From positions 124,001-188,000 of the forward strand of contig NZ_VDUX01000002.1 in the NCBI RefSeq assembly GCF_008039565.1: a stretch of DNA of 64,000 nucleotides, written 5' to 3'. The stretch comes from Aeromicrobium terrae. Lineage in GTDB: Bacteria > Actinomycetota > Actinomycetes > Propionibacteriales > Nocardioidaceae. Under the pieces are notes generated by a model. The model was not told where the DNA came from. It saw only the letters and a program-made list of their open reading frames with translations, and ran no database searches. The translations under genes and the position numbers were made by a program. Below are positions 26,261 to 36,506 of the stretch, piece by piece (within the stretch, counting starts at the first letter, position 1; each line of letters begins with the position of its first letter).

Positions 26261-27004
26261 CTACACCCCGCCAGTGAGCGACAGTCCCCCGTCGATGACG
26301 ATCGTCTGGCCGGTGACCCACGCGGCGTCGTCGGAGAGCAGGAACGCGACGACGGACGCGATGTCCTCGGGGACGCCGAGCCGCTTCGCGGGGTAGGTCG
26401 CAGCGACCTCGTCCTCGCGGCCCTCGTAGAGCGCGCCGGCGAACCGCGTCTTCACGACCGCCGGGGCCACCGCGTTGACGCGGATGTCCGGTGCCAGCTC
26501 GAGGGCCAGCTCCTTCGTGACGTGGATGAGCGCGGCCTTCGACGTGCCGTACATGCCCAGGTTGGGCGCCGGCTTGGTGCCGCCGATCGAGGAGATGTTG
26601 ACGATCGCTCCCCCGGAGTCCTTCAGCGCCGCGTGGTAGGCCTTCTGCGCCCACGCCACCGCCGAGATCACATTGACCCGCATGATCTTCTCGGCCGCGC
26701 CGAGGTCCACGTCGATCATCCGCCCGTAGACCGGGTTGATGCCGGTGTTGTTGACCAGCAGGTCGAGCCGGCCGAACTTCTCCAGCGCCGTCGCGATCGT
26801 CTCGGCCTGGTGCGACTCGTCGTCGGCGTGCCCGGCCACCCAGGCGGCGTTCTCGCCGAGCCCCTCCGCGGCCTCGGCGAGCGCCTCGGGCTTGCGCGCC
26901 GTGACGACGACCTTCGCGCCCTCGGCCACCAGCCGCTCGGCGATGCCCAGACCGATGCCCCGGCTCGCGCCGGTGACGACGGCTACTTTTCCGTCGAACC
27001 TCAC
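26261..27004 (-). CDS. Short-chain dehydrogenase/reductase
   Basis: 247 residues from the GTG at 27002-27004, which overlaps the thiolase stop by GTGA; longer upstream readings lie within the thiolase gene. Motifs: VTGASRGIG (about 9-17), NNTG near 89, catalytic NISSIGGTKPAPNLGMYGTSK, and C-terminal TGQTIVIDGGLSL. Likely an NAD(P)-dependent 3-hydroxyacyl or related oxidoreductase in the same pathway as the thiolase and acyl-CoA dehydrogenase upstream. The first residues after the start (RFDGKVAVVTG) match the usual SDR N-terminus, supporting this start. Confidence 0.9.
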   Translation of the reverse strand: MRFDGKVAVVTGASRGIGLGIAERLVAEGAKVVVTARKPEALAEAAEGLGENAAWVAGHADDESHQAETIATALEKFGRLDLLVNNTGINPVYGRMIDVDLGAAEKIMRVNVISAVAWAQKAYHAALKDSGGAIVNISSIGGTKPAPNLGMYGTSKAALIHVTKELALELAPDIRVNAVAPAVVKTRFAGALYEGREDEVAATYPAKRLGVPEDIASVVAFLLSDDAAWVTGQTIVIDGGLSLTGGV

Positions 27005-28221
27005 GACAGGCGCTCGAGGACCATGGCCATGCCCTGGCCACCGCCGACGCACATCGTCTCCACGCCGAACTGCTTGTCGTGGTGCTGCAGCGAGTTGATC
27101 AGGGTGCTGGTGATGCGGGCGCCGGTCATGCCGAACGGGTGGCCGACTGCGATGGCGCCACCGTTGACGTTCAGCTTGTCGATCGGGATGCCGAGCGCCT
27201 GCGCCGAACCGAGCGCCTGGACGGCGAACGCCTCGTTGATCTCGAACAGGTCGATGTCGTCGATGCTCATGCCGGCGTGCTTCAGCGCCTGCTTGGTGGC
27301 CTCGATCGGACCGAGGCCCATGATCTCCGGGGAGATGCCGGTGACGCCGGTGGACACGACGCGGGCCAGCGGCGTGAGACCAAGCTCCTCGGCCTTCTTG
27401 TCGCTCATGATCACCACGGCGGCCGCGCCGTCGTTCAGCGGGCAGCAGTTGCCGGCAGTGACGGTGCCGTCGGGGCGGAACACGGGCTTGAGCTGCGAGA
27501 CCGCCTCGATCGTGACGCCGGCGCGCGGGCCGTCGTCGGAGTCCACGACGCTGCCGTCGGGGAGCGTGACCGGGGTGATGTCCTTGGCCCAGAAGCCGTC
27601 GGCGATCGCCTTCTCGGCCAGGTTCTGGCTGCGGACGCCGAACTCGTCCTGCTCCTCACGGCTCATGCCGATGAGCTGCTGGACGTTCTCCGCGGTCTGA
27701 CCCATCGCGATGTAGGCGTCGGGGATGCGCCCGTCCTCGCGCGGGTCGTGCCACGCCTCGGCACCGCCGGCGGCGCGCTCCTCGGTGCGGGCGAGCGCGT
27801 CGTCGAAGATCGGGTTCTTGGTGTTCGGGCTGCCGTCGGCCATGCCCTGCGCGAACCGGCTGACCGTCTCGACGCCGGCGGAGATGAAGACGTCGCCCTC
27901 GCCCGCCTTGATCGCGTGGAACGCCATCCGGGTGGTCTGCAGGCTCGAGGAGCAGTACCGGTTCACGGTGGTGCCGGGAACGTGGTCCATGCCGAGCAGC
28001 ACGGAGACGTTGCGGCCGATGTTGTAGCCGGACTCACCGGCGGGCTGGCCGCAGCCGACCATGAGGTCGACGATGTCGGCCTCGTCGAGGGCGGGCACCT
28101 TGTCCAGCGCGGCGCGCACCATCTGGGCGGTGAGGTCGTCGGGACGCATGTCCTTCAGCGAACCCTTGACGGCTCGCCCGATCGGCGAACGGGCGGTTGA
28201 GACGATCACTGCTTCGGGCAT
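27001..28221 (-). CDS. Acetyl-CoA acyltransferase (thiolase)
   Basis: 406 residues. Nucleophilic cysteine 90 in NRYCSSSLQTT, histidine in GGAIAVGHPFGMTGARI, and second cysteine in MCVGGGQGMA, the complete thiolase active site. N-terminal VIVSTARSPIGRAVKGSLKD. It cleaves 3-ketoacyl-CoA or condenses two acyl-CoAs. It lies 40 bp downstream of the acyl-CoA dehydrogenase and is coupled to the SDR, together forming three of the four steps of a beta-oxidation spiral; no enoyl-CoA hydratase is in the cluster. A fadA-type role is likely, but chain length is unknown. Confidence 0.94.
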   Translation of the reverse strand: MPEAVIVSTARSPIGRAVKGSLKDMRPDDLTAQMVRAALDKVPALDEADIVDLMVGCGQPAGESGYNIGRNVSVLLGMDHVPGTTVNRYCSSSLQTTRMAFHAIKAGEGDVFISAGVETVSRFAQGMADGSPNTKNPIFDDALARTEERAAGGAEAWHDPREDGRIPDAYIAMGQTAENVQQLIGMSREEQDEFGVRSQNLAEKAIADGFWAKDITPVTLPDGSVVDSDDGPRAGVTIEAVSQLKPVFRPDGTVTAGNCCPLNDGAAAVVIMSDKKAEELGLTPLARVVSTGVTGISPEIMGLGPIEATKQALKHAGMSIDDIDLFEINEAFAVQALGSAQALGIPIDKLNVNGGAIAVGHPFGMTGARITSTLINSLQHHDKQFGVETMCVGGGQGMAMVLERLS

Positions 28222-28261
28222 GAGGTGCCTTTCGGGGTATTGGCTGGAGGACGTGCGGGGA

Positions 28262-29407
28262 TCAGAAGCCGAGGTCGCGGCCGATGAGCTCCTTCATGAT
28301 CTCGTTGGAACCGGCCCAGATCTTCGAGACGCGGGCGTCGCGCCAGGCGCGGCCCACGCGGTACTCGTTCATGAAGCCGTAGCCGCCGTGGATCTGCACG
28401 CAGTGGTCGATGACCTCGTTCTGCGCCTGCGACGACCACCACTTGGCCTTGGCGGCGTCGATGGCGGTGAGCTCGCCGCGGCTGTGCGCGAGGACGGCCG
28501 CGTCGACGAACGCCTCGGCGGCCTCGATCTGGGTGACGAGCTCGGCGAGGAGGAACTTGTTGTGCTGGAAGGAGCCGATGGGCTGCTTGAACGCCTCGCG
28601 CTCCTTCGCGTACTGGATGGTCTCCTCGAGGATCTGCTTGGCGTGCGCGACGTTGGACACCGCGCAGGTCAGCCGCTCCTGCGGCAGGCGCTCCATCATG
28701 TAGATGAAGCCGCGGTCGACCTCGCCGATCACGCGGTCGTCGCCGAGGCGGACGTCCTCGAAGAACAGCTCGGCGGTGTCGGACTCGGTCTGGCCCACCT
28801 TGTCGAGCTTGCGGCCACGGCTGAAGCCCGCGTCGTCGGCCTCGATGCCGAACAGCGTGATGCCCTTGGCGCCCTTCTCCGGCGACGTGCGGACGGCGGT
28901 GACGTACAGGTCGGCGGAGTAGCCGTTCGTGATGAAGGTCTTCGAGCCGTTGATGACCCACTCGTCGCCGTCGCGCACGGCGGTGGTCTTCAGCGCGGCC
29001 AGGTCGGAGCCGCCGCCCGGCTCGGTCATGCCGATCGCGAGCAAGGTCTCACCCGATGCGACGCCGGGCAGCCAGCGCTCCTTCTGCTCCTGCGTGCAGA
29101 GGTCGACCAGGTACGGCGCGACGATGTCGGAGTGGATGCCCACGCACGACGCGAGGGCGGCGTTCACCTTGCTCAGCTCCTCGGCCCACACGGCGTTGAA
29201 GCGGAAGTCCTCGGCGCCGGCACCACCGAACTCCTCGGGGACCTCGAGGCCGAGCAGACCCTGCGCGCCGGCCTCGAGCCAGAACTCGCGCGGGAAGGCC
29301 TTGTCCTCGATGTGCTTCTCGGCGTTGGGGCGGACGTGCTTGTCCAGGAACGCGGTACAGGTGCCGCGGAACGCCTCGTGGTCCTCGTCGAAGATGGTGC
29401 GTCGCAT
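28262..29407 (-). CDS. Acyl-CoA dehydrogenase, long-chain (LCAD-like)
   Basis: 381 residues from the ATG at 29405-29407. FAD-binding middle (IGMTEPGGGSDLAALKTTA; GSKTFITNGYSADLYVTAVRT) and C-terminal helical domain (QIHGGYGFMNEYRVGRAWRDARV, then IWAGSNEIMKELIGR). The EGT catalytic glutamate of medium-chain enzymes is AGS here, as in long-chain and isovaleryl-type enzymes where the base is on another helix; the ending NEIMKELI also matches LCAD. It oxidises acyl-CoA to enoyl-CoA, passing electrons to ETF. First gene of the operon with thiolase and SDR; divergent from a TetR with a palindrome between. Confidence 0.93.
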   Translation of the reverse strand: MRRTIFDEDHEAFRGTCTAFLDKHVRPNAEKHIEDKAFPREFWLEAGAQGLLGLEVPEEFGGAGAEDFRFNAVWAEELSKVNAALASCVGIHSDIVAPYLVDLCTQEQKERWLPGVASGETLLAIGMTEPGGGSDLAALKTTAVRDGDEWVINGSKTFITNGYSADLYVTAVRTSPEKGAKGITLFGIEADDAGFSRGRKLDKVGQTESDTAELFFEDVRLGDDRVIGEVDRGFIYMMERLPQERLTCAVSNVAHAKQILEETIQYAKEREAFKQPIGSFQHNKFLLAELVTQIEAAEAFVDAAVLAHSRGELTAIDAAKAKWWSSQAQNEVIDHCVQIHGGYGFMNEYRVGRAWRDARVSKIWAGSNEIMKELIGRDLGF

Positions 29408-29444
29408 GGGGGTCCTGTCGGTGGAGAGCTCGGAACACGCGTGA

Positions 29445-29460
29445 CTAAGCGCTTGCTTAG
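29445..29460. promoter_or_regulatory. CTAAGC-N4-GCTTAG operator between acyl-CoA dehydrogenase and TetR
   Basis: CTAAGCGCTTGCTTAG, perfect 6-bp arms, placed between divergent genes 38 bp from the acyl-CoA dehydrogenase start and 44 bp from the TetR start. Its reverse complement matches the fabG operator at 7607-7621 over 15 bases. The location is ideal for autoregulated repression by the adjacent TetR in response to an acyl-CoA. Confidence 0.75.
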
Positions 29461-29504
29461 CATCCGACGGTTGGGTCATGCTGTCAACCGAGGAAAGGAC
29501 GAGT

Positions 29505-30095
29505 ATGACGGACGCCACGGCTTCCCGATCGGCGAGGGAGCGCCTGCTGGAGGCCGCGGTCGACGCGTTCGCCGAGAAGGGGTTCACCGCCACCACCACG
29601 CGCGACATCGCCTCGCGCGCCGGCATGAGCCCGGCCGCCGTCTACGTCCACCACGACACCAAGGAGAGCCTGCTCTTCACGGTCAGCGTGCAGGGTCACC
29701 GCGCCGCCCTCGACGTCATCACCCGCGCGGCCAAGGACGAGTCCGAGCCGGCTGCGCAGCTGCACCGGATGGTGCACGAGTTCAGCACCTGGCACGCCGA
29801 GAACAGTCGCGTCGGCCGGATCGTCCAGTACGAGTTCGACGCCTTGACCCCCGAGCACCGCGCCGAGATCGCCGGGTACCGGCGTCAGATCGAGCGGTGC
29901 ATGCAGGACGTCCTGGCCCACGGCGTCGAGGCCGGGGTGTTCGACGTCGAGGACCTCGCCGGCACGGCGCGCGCCCTGCTCTCGCTCAGCGTCGACCTCG
30001 TGCGCTGGTTCGACCCGCACGGACCGCGACCCGCGAGCGAGGTGGCCGGCCTGCACGCCGACCTCGCCGTCCGCATGACGGCCCCGCGCGCCTGA
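29505..30095 (+). CDS. TetR-family regulator of acyl-CoA genes
   Basis: 196 residues from the ATG at 29505, which has AAAGGA upstream; an earlier in-frame ATG at 29478 lacks a good binding site. HTH: RERLLEAAVDAFAEKGFTATTTRDIASRAGMSPAAVYVHHDTKESLL (about 10-56). The C-terminal domain resembles FadR/KstR2-type TetR proteins but without decisive residues. Divergent from the acyl-CoA dehydrogenase across a CTAAGC-N4-GCTTAG palindrome; the same site before fabG suggests a small regulon within this window. A strong hairpin terminator follows. Confidence 0.92.
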   Translation: MTDATASRSARERLLEAAVDAFAEKGFTATTTRDIASRAGMSPAAVYVHHDTKESLLFTVSVQGHRAALDVITRAAKDESEPAAQLHRMVHEFSTWHAENSRVGRIVQYEFDALTPEHRAEIAGYRRQIERCMQDVLAHGVEAGVFDVEDLAGTARALLSLSVDLVRWFDPHGPRPASEVAGLHADLAVRMTAPRA

Positions 30096-30109
30096 CCCCG
30101 GACATGACG

Positions 30110-30144
30110 ACGCCGGCACCCTGAACGGGTGCCGGCGTGCCTTT
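30110..30144 (+). terminator. Intrinsic terminator after TetR
   Basis: Perfect 12-bp stem ACGCCGGCACCC (30110-30121) / GGGTGCCGGCGT (30127-30138), 5-nt loop TGAAC, then GCCTTTT. It lies 15 bp after the TetR stop and 8 bp before the convergent YceI stop, and because the stem is symmetric it may act for both. Confidence 0.85.
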
Positions 30145-30151
30145 TCGGAGG

Positions 30152-30700
30152 TCAGGCCTGAAGCACGGCCTGAGCCGTGATGACGATGGTGACCTTGTCA
30201 CCGATCATCACGCGGTCGCCCTGGACCGGGATGTTGAAGTCGATCCCGAAGTCCTTGCGGCTGATCTCGGCGGTGGCCTCCGCACCGAAGCGCGTGCCGC
30301 CCCACGGGTCGGCGCCCTCGTCGAACAGCTCGGTGTCGAGCTCGATGCGACGCGTGACGCCCTTGATGGTCAGGTCGCCGACGAGCACGACGCGATCCTC
30401 GCCCTTCTCCAGGACGTCGGTCGACTCGAAGGTCATGGTGGGGTTCGTCTCGACCTCGAAGAAGTCGCCCGAACGCAGGTGGTTGTCACGATCGGTGTTG
30501 CCGGTGTCGATCGAGCTCAGGTCGACCGAGACGCGGACGGCCGTGTCGGTGAGGTTCTCGCCGGTGGTGACGGAGCCCTCGAACTGCTTGAAGTTGCCGC
30601 GCACCTTGCTCATCAGGTGACGGACGCTGAAACCGATCTCGGTGTGGGCCGGGTCGATCGTCCAGGTGCCGGTGCTCAGTGCGGTGGTGGTGGTGCTCAT
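30152..30700 (-). CDS. YceI-family lipocalin-like protein
   Basis: 182 residues from the ATG at 30698-30700. Diagnostic pattern WTIDPAHTEIGFSVRHLMSKVRG near the start, followed by SSIDTGNTDRDNHLRSGDFF and FDINIPVQGDR-like strands (FGIDFNIPVQGDRVMIGDKV). YceI barrels bind isoprenoid or fatty-acyl chains; no signal peptide is visible, so it is cytoplasmic as in other actinobacterial copies. Divergent from a MarR gene with two palindromes in the gap, implying control by that MarR. Confidence 0.92.
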   Translation of the reverse strand: MSTTTTALSTGTWTIDPAHTEIGFSVRHLMSKVRGNFKQFEGSVTTGENLTDTAVRVSVDLSSIDTGNTDRDNHLRSGDFFEVETNPTMTFESTDVLEKGEDRVVLVGDLTIKGVTRRIELDTELFDEGADPWGGTRFGAEATAEISRKDFGIDFNIPVQGDRVMIGDKVTIVITAQAVLQA

Positions 30701-30724
30701 CTCTGAATCCTCCGAATGTCTGTT

Positions 30725-30776
30725 TGGTTGACGTTTCAACCACTTACTCCTGCACAACCATAGTTGACGGTTCAAC
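30725..30776. promoter_or_regulatory. Two MarR-type palindromes between yceI and marR
   Basis: TGGTTGACGTTTCAACCA (30725-30742) and GTTGACGGTTCAAC (30763-30776), both with GTTGA...TCAAC arms, in the 103-bp divergent gap. The spacing between centres is about 36 bp. They are good candidates for binding by the adjacent MarR. Similar TTGA/TCAA sequences occur before the pirin gene (49504-49535). Confidence 0.7.
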
Positions 30777-30803
30777 ATTCCCCAAACGCCTAAGATTCTT
30801 CTC

Positions 30804-31280
30804 GTGACGAAGATCAGCACGGACACCCCGTGGCTGGACGCCGAGCAGCAGCGCATCTGGCGCGCGTTCCTCGGCGGCGTCACCGTGCTCATGGACCAGC
30901 TCGATCGCGACCTGCGCACCAAGCACGGACTGTCGATGGGCGAGTACGAGATCCTCGTCCGCCTGTCCGAGGCGCCCGGCCGGTCGATCCGGATGGCCGA
31001 GCTCGCAGCGGCCGTGTCGCACTCACGCAGCAGGGTCACGCACACCATCAGCCGGCTCGAGCGCGCGGGCATCGTCGAGCGCGCGCAGTGCTCCGAGGAC
31101 GGCCGCGGCGTGAGCGCCCTCCTCACCGACCACGGGTTCTCCGTGCTGGAGGAGGCCGCGCACACCCACGTCCGCGGCGTGCACGACTACCTGATCGAGA
31201 ACGCGCCCACCGACGACTTCGCGGCTCTCGGCCGCATCATGGAGCGGGTCATCGCCACGCTCAACGGCCAGCGCTTCTGA
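30804..31280 (+). CDS. MarR-family regulator
   Basis: 158 residues from a GTG. Winged-helix core GLSMGEYEILVRLSEAPGRSIRMAELAAAVSHSRSRVTHTISRLERAGIVERAQCSEDGRGVSALLT (about 42-107), including the wing with DGRG. No cysteine at the OhrR redox position is evident. Divergent from yceI, sharing an intergenic region with two GTTGA/TCAAC palindromes, so probably an autoregulator that also represses yceI in response to a small phenolic or redox cue. The ligand is unknown. Confidence 0.92.
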   Translation: MTKISTDTPWLDAEQQRIWRAFLGGVTVLMDQLDRDLRTKHGLSMGEYEILVRLSEAPGRSIRMAELAAAVSHSRSRVTHTISRLERAGIVERAQCSEDGRGVSALLTDHGFSVLEEAAHTHVRGVHDYLIENAPTDDFAALGRIMERVIATLNGQRF

Positions 31281-31318
31281 GACGCACCGAGCGCGCTCTG
31301 CGCGCGAGCGTGCGGCCA

Positions 31319-31359
31319 GGTCGAGTGTGCGCGCCGAAGGCGCCCGTCGTATCGAGACC
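31319..31359. repeat. GGTCGAG/CGAGACC intergenic repeat, third copy
   Basis: Starts GGTCGAG and ends ATCGAGACC with an inner GCGCCGAAGGCGC palindrome. It lies in the 83-bp gap between marR and convergent ettA, ending 5 bp before the ettA stop codon. Same type as the two elements at 26102-26219. Confidence 0.7.
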
Positions 31360-31363
31360 TGAG

Positions 31364-33046
<1,683 letters not shown>

Positions 33047-33072
33047 AGACGGACAAGCCTAGTCGCGACCGC

Positions 33073-34728
33073 CTAGTCGCGAGCCTTGAGGATGCTCGTG
33101 CGATACCGGGCGTAGTCGTCGAGGACGTCCTGCACCGGGTCGACGACCTGCTCCTCGGCGACGTGCACGATGCCCTCGGTGAGGGTGCGCTCGGCGCGAC
33201 GCGCGCGGCTCCGCGCGTAGAGGCGGCCGACGACGTTCGCGAGCAGGCCCAGGACGATGCCGACGACCGCCCCGCCGACGGCCATCACGACCGGCAGCGA
33301 GAAGCCGCCCACCTCGGGCGGGTCGGCGACCTCGAAGGAGTCGAGCAGCCGATCGGCGAGCAGGACGCCCAGCCAGCCGAGACCGCCGATCATGGCGAGG
33401 AACAGCAGACCCTGCAGCACGTTGACCAGGCCCCACCACGGCGCCGGCCGGGCGACGGACACGTCGGCCTTGGCGACGGCGCCGTCCAGAGCAGTGACGA
33501 TCTCGTCGGAGCGGGCGATGGACGCCTCGCGGACGGCGTCGCGCCACGGACCCTCCAGGCCGACGGACGCCTTCTCGGCGATGTCGCGGATGGACGACTC
33601 GGCCTGGGCGCGCTGCACCGACGCGACGGACGGGACGCCGGTCTGCCGGGCGAGCCGGGAGATGGACCGGTCCGGGTCGATGCCGAGCTCGGCGAGCGGG
33701 TCAGGTCGCAGCCGGCCGAGCCAGCGCGTGACGGGCCAGCCGGTGCGCTGCGAGCCGCGACGACGCGTGGACGCCTCGATGGCGCTGACCAGCTGCGGGA
33801 CGCCGGCGCAGTCGAGCAGGCCGAGGTGCAGCGCCTGGTGGTCGACGTCGCTGATGCCTGGCACCTGGCTGGTGCCGCCCGCCGTCGCGATCTCGTAGGC
33901 GGCGGCCACGATGTCGGTCTCGAGCCGCTCCCGCGCGGACGCCTTGGCCCGGATGCGCGACGCCAGCTCGCGCTTGAGCTCCTCGATGCCGTCGCCGCGC
34001 GTGGCGGAGATGCCGAGGACCGGGACACCCTCGAGGCCCTCGTCCTCGAGGATGCGGCCGACGTCGGACAGCGCGCGGGCCCGCTGCTCGAACGGGATGC
34101 GGTCGATCTGGTTGAGCACGACGAGCGTGACGTCGCGGAACCCGGCCATGGGGCGGATGTAGCGGTCGTGGATGGCGGCGTCGGCGTACTTCTGCGGGTC
34201 CAGCACCCACACCAGCAGGTCGGCGTACTTGACCAGGCGGTCCATCTCGAGGTGGTGCTCGACCTCGGTGGAGTCGTGGTCGGGCAGGTCGAGCAGGACC
34301 AGGCCGTCGAGCCGCTGGTCCTCGGCGGAGCGGTCGAGCATGCTCATCCGCGACACCTGGTGCCGCGCGGGGATGCCCATCCACTCGAGCAGGCCCTGGG
34401 CACCGTCGGGTCCCCAGGCGCAGGCGAGCGCCCACGAGGTGGTGGGCCGCCGCACGCCGACGCCGGCGAGCTCGAGGTCGGTGAGCGCGTTGAACAACGA
34501 CGACTTGCCCGATCCCGTGGCACCGGCGAGCGCGACGATCGTGTGCTCGCCGGAGAGTTGCAGCCGCTCCGACGCGCGGTCGGCCAGGCTCTCCGCCGAG
34601 GCCAGCACGGACGGGTCGAGGCGGCCCTGCGCCGCGTCGATCGCGGCGACGAGCGCGTCGAGCCGTGCGGCGACGTCGTTGCGGGCGCCGCTGAACGTGG
34701 GTGCAGCGGCGTCGGTTGCGGCCGTCAT
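33073..34728 (-). CDS. Dynamin-like membrane GTPase, second of a pair
   Basis: 551 residues from the ATG at 34726-34728, which overlaps the upstream GTPase gene by 4 bp. P-loop ALAGATGSGKSSLFN (about 63-77), switch region PTTSWAL, LDLPDHDS (G3) and VLNQIDRIPF (G4). Towards the C-terminus two hydrophobic segments (about 420-440 and 465-485: GLLFLAMIGGLGWLGVLLAD; LPVVMAVGGAVVGIVLGLLA) suggest a paddle or membrane anchor. It resembles the partner-type bacterial dynamins (DynA/DynB of Streptomyces, IniA/IniC of mycobacteria) that act in pairs on membranes. The exact role, such as septation or membrane repair, is inferred. Confidence 0.82.
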   Translation of the reverse strand: MTAATDAAAPTFSGARNDVAARLDALVAAIDAAQGRLDPSVLASAESLADRASERLQLSGEHTIVALAGATGSGKSSLFNALTDLELAGVGVRRPTTSWALACAWGPDGAQGLLEWMGIPARHQVSRMSMLDRSAEDQRLDGLVLLDLPDHDSTEVEHHLEMDRLVKYADLLVWVLDPQKYADAAIHDRYIRPMAGFRDVTLVVLNQIDRIPFEQRARALSDVGRILEDEGLEGVPVLGISATRGDGIEELKRELASRIRAKASARERLETDIVAAAYEIATAGGTSQVPGISDVDHQALHLGLLDCAGVPQLVSAIEASTRRRGSQRTGWPVTRWLGRLRPDPLAELGIDPDRSISRLARQTGVPSVASVQRAQAESSIRDIAEKASVGLEGPWRDAVREASIARSDEIVTALDGAVAKADVSVARPAPWWGLVNVLQGLLFLAMIGGLGWLGVLLADRLLDSFEVADPPEVGGFSLPVVMAVGGAVVGIVLGLLANVVGRLYARSRARRAERTLTEGIVHVAEEQVVDPVQDVLDDYARYRTSILKARD

Positions 34729-36431
34729 GAGTCGGGTCCCCCCTCGAGGAAGTCGGCGTGACGAGCGTATTCGGCGCGCCGTGCAGCCTCGCGCAGGGTG
34801 GTCTGGGTGGCTCGCACCGTCTCGGGCGAGTCGAGCAGGTCGAGGAACCGCAGCTGCTCGTCGCGCAGCAGCGGCGCGATCCGGGCCTCGAGGTCGGCGT
34901 GCGCCTTCGTGACCAGGCTGTCGAGGACGAGGTCGCCGAAGATGGCGGCCAGCAGCTTGCGGCCGACGTTCTCCGGGCCGCGGGACTCCGCACGGTGCGC
35001 CAGCACGACGATCATCAGCGTGGCGCTGACGCCGTTGACGCCGAAGGCGAGGAAGTTCGCCGTCATCCGCTTGTCGGACCCCTCGATGCGGACGAGGTCG
35101 TGGACGGCCGCCTGCCAGTCGCGGATCGCCCGCTCGGCGCGGTTGTGGAGGTCGTGCGAGGCCCGCTCCAGGCCACGCGCGGACGCGAGGAGCTGCTTGC
35201 CCGACGGGCTGCCGCCCCAGGCGCGAGCGGCGGTGGCCGCGGCGGACTCCGCGTCGTCGACGATCAGCGACGTGAGGGCGTCGCCCACCGCGCGGCTGAC
35301 CTCGGTGGCCCGGGTGCGCTTGCCGGTGACGCCGTCGACGAGGCGGTCGCGGATGCGGGACACCCGCTCCTCCACGGAGCGCATCATCTCCCCGGTGCCG
35401 ACGAACTCCTGCCAGCGCGCGAACACCTCGCCGCGCAGGAGGGTGCCGTCGGACGTCTCCTGGGAGATGGCCGCCGCGGTGTCGTTGTACGCGTCGCTGA
35501 CGTCGGCGTACAGCGCCTCGGCCGCCTCGACCTGCGCGTCCATGGCGTCGGCGATGTCGTGGGTGCGCAGCACGTTGTGGCGGATGGCGCCGTCGAGCGT
35601 CTGCGTCATGACCGCCGTGCGGGCACGCGGGTCGGCGGCGAGGTCGGTGAGCCAGCCGACGATCGGGGCGACCGCGTCCGACGGCAGCAGGCCCTCGGTG
35701 TCGGTGGTGGACTCCGGCACCGTGAACAGCGGCGAGTCGGACAGGCCGCGGGACGTCATCATCCGGGCGAGGTGTCCGCGGACCTCGACGACGGCGTCGG
35801 CGTGGGTGCGGTCGAGGACGACGGCCACCGAGGTGCTGCGCTCCGCGGCCTGGCGCAGGTAGTCCCACGGGACCTGGTCGGCGTAGCGCGCGGCCGACGT
35901 GACGAAGAGCCAGAGGTCGGCGGCGGCGAGCAGCTGCGAGGCGAGCTCGCGGTTGCCCTGGTCGATGGAGTCGACGTCGGGTGCGTCGAGGATGGCCAGC
36001 CCGCGCGGCACCCGCTCGGACATGGCGAGCCGCAAGGCGTAGACGTCGTTGGTGGGCACCGAGGTGCGCGGCAGGTCGGGCAGCACGCGGTCGGGCTGGA
36101 ACCACTCCGCGTCGTCCGGGTGATGCACCAGCACCGGGGAGCGCGTGGTGGGCCGCAGGACGCCGCTCTCGGTGACCCGGGTGCCGACGATGGAGTTGAC
36201 CAACGTGGACTTGCCGGCGCCGGTGGAGCCGCCCACGACAGTGAGCAGCGGCGCGTCCAGCTGGACGAGTCGTGGGATGACGTAGTCGGAGAGCTGGTCG
36301 ACGACCTCGGCCTGTCGAGCGCGTGCTGCCTCCACCCCGGGCGCTTCGAGTCGAAGCGGCGTGGCCGAGATCTCGGTCAAGAGCTTGCTCAGAGCGCCCA
36401 GCAGGACCACTGATGCGTGTTCGCTGGGCAC
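34725..36431 (-). CDS. Dynamin-like membrane GTPase, first of a pair
   Basis: 568 residues from the GTG at 36429-36431, chosen because GGAAGGAG lies 5 bp upstream; an ATG at 36458 would place that site inside the gene. P-loop VVGGSTGAGKSTLVN (about 65-79), switch threonine in RPTTRSPVL, and G3 ILDAPDVDS. Long helical stalk-like remainder; a short hydrophobic segment near 445-462 (TANFLAFGVNGVSATLMIVVL). The sequence is clearly paralogous in layout to the next gene, with which it is translationally coupled, so the products probably form a hetero-oligomer at the membrane. Confidence 0.82.
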   Translation of the reverse strand: MPSEHASVVLLGALSKLLTEISATPLRLEAPGVEAARARQAEVVDQLSDYVIPRLVQLDAPLLTVVGGSTGAGKSTLVNSIVGTRVTESGVLRPTTRSPVLVHHPDDAEWFQPDRVLPDLPRTSVPTNDVYALRLAMSERVPRGLAILDAPDVDSIDQGNRELASQLLAAADLWLFVTSAARYADQVPWDYLRQAAERSTSVAVVLDRTHADAVVEVRGHLARMMTSRGLSDSPLFTVPESTTDTEGLLPSDAVAPIVGWLTDLAADPRARTAVMTQTLDGAIRHNVLRTHDIADAMDAQVEAAEALYADVSDAYNDTAAAISQETSDGTLLRGEVFARWQEFVGTGEMMRSVEERVSRIRDRLVDGVTGKRTRATEVSRAVGDALTSLIVDDAESAAATAARAWGGSPSGKQLLASARGLERASHDLHNRAERAIRDWQAAVHDLVRIEGSDKRMTANFLAFGVNGVSATLMIVVLAHRAESRGPENVGRKLLAAIFGDLVLDSLVTKAHADLEARIAPLLRDEQLRFLDLLDSPETVRATQTTLREAARRAEYARHADFLEGGPDS

Positions 36432-36506
36432 GGCTCTCCTTCCGGGGTCGACAGGCATCTGGACGTGTCCCCAGGTTAGTGGACTATGGACCGTCCCGTA
36501 CCACCG

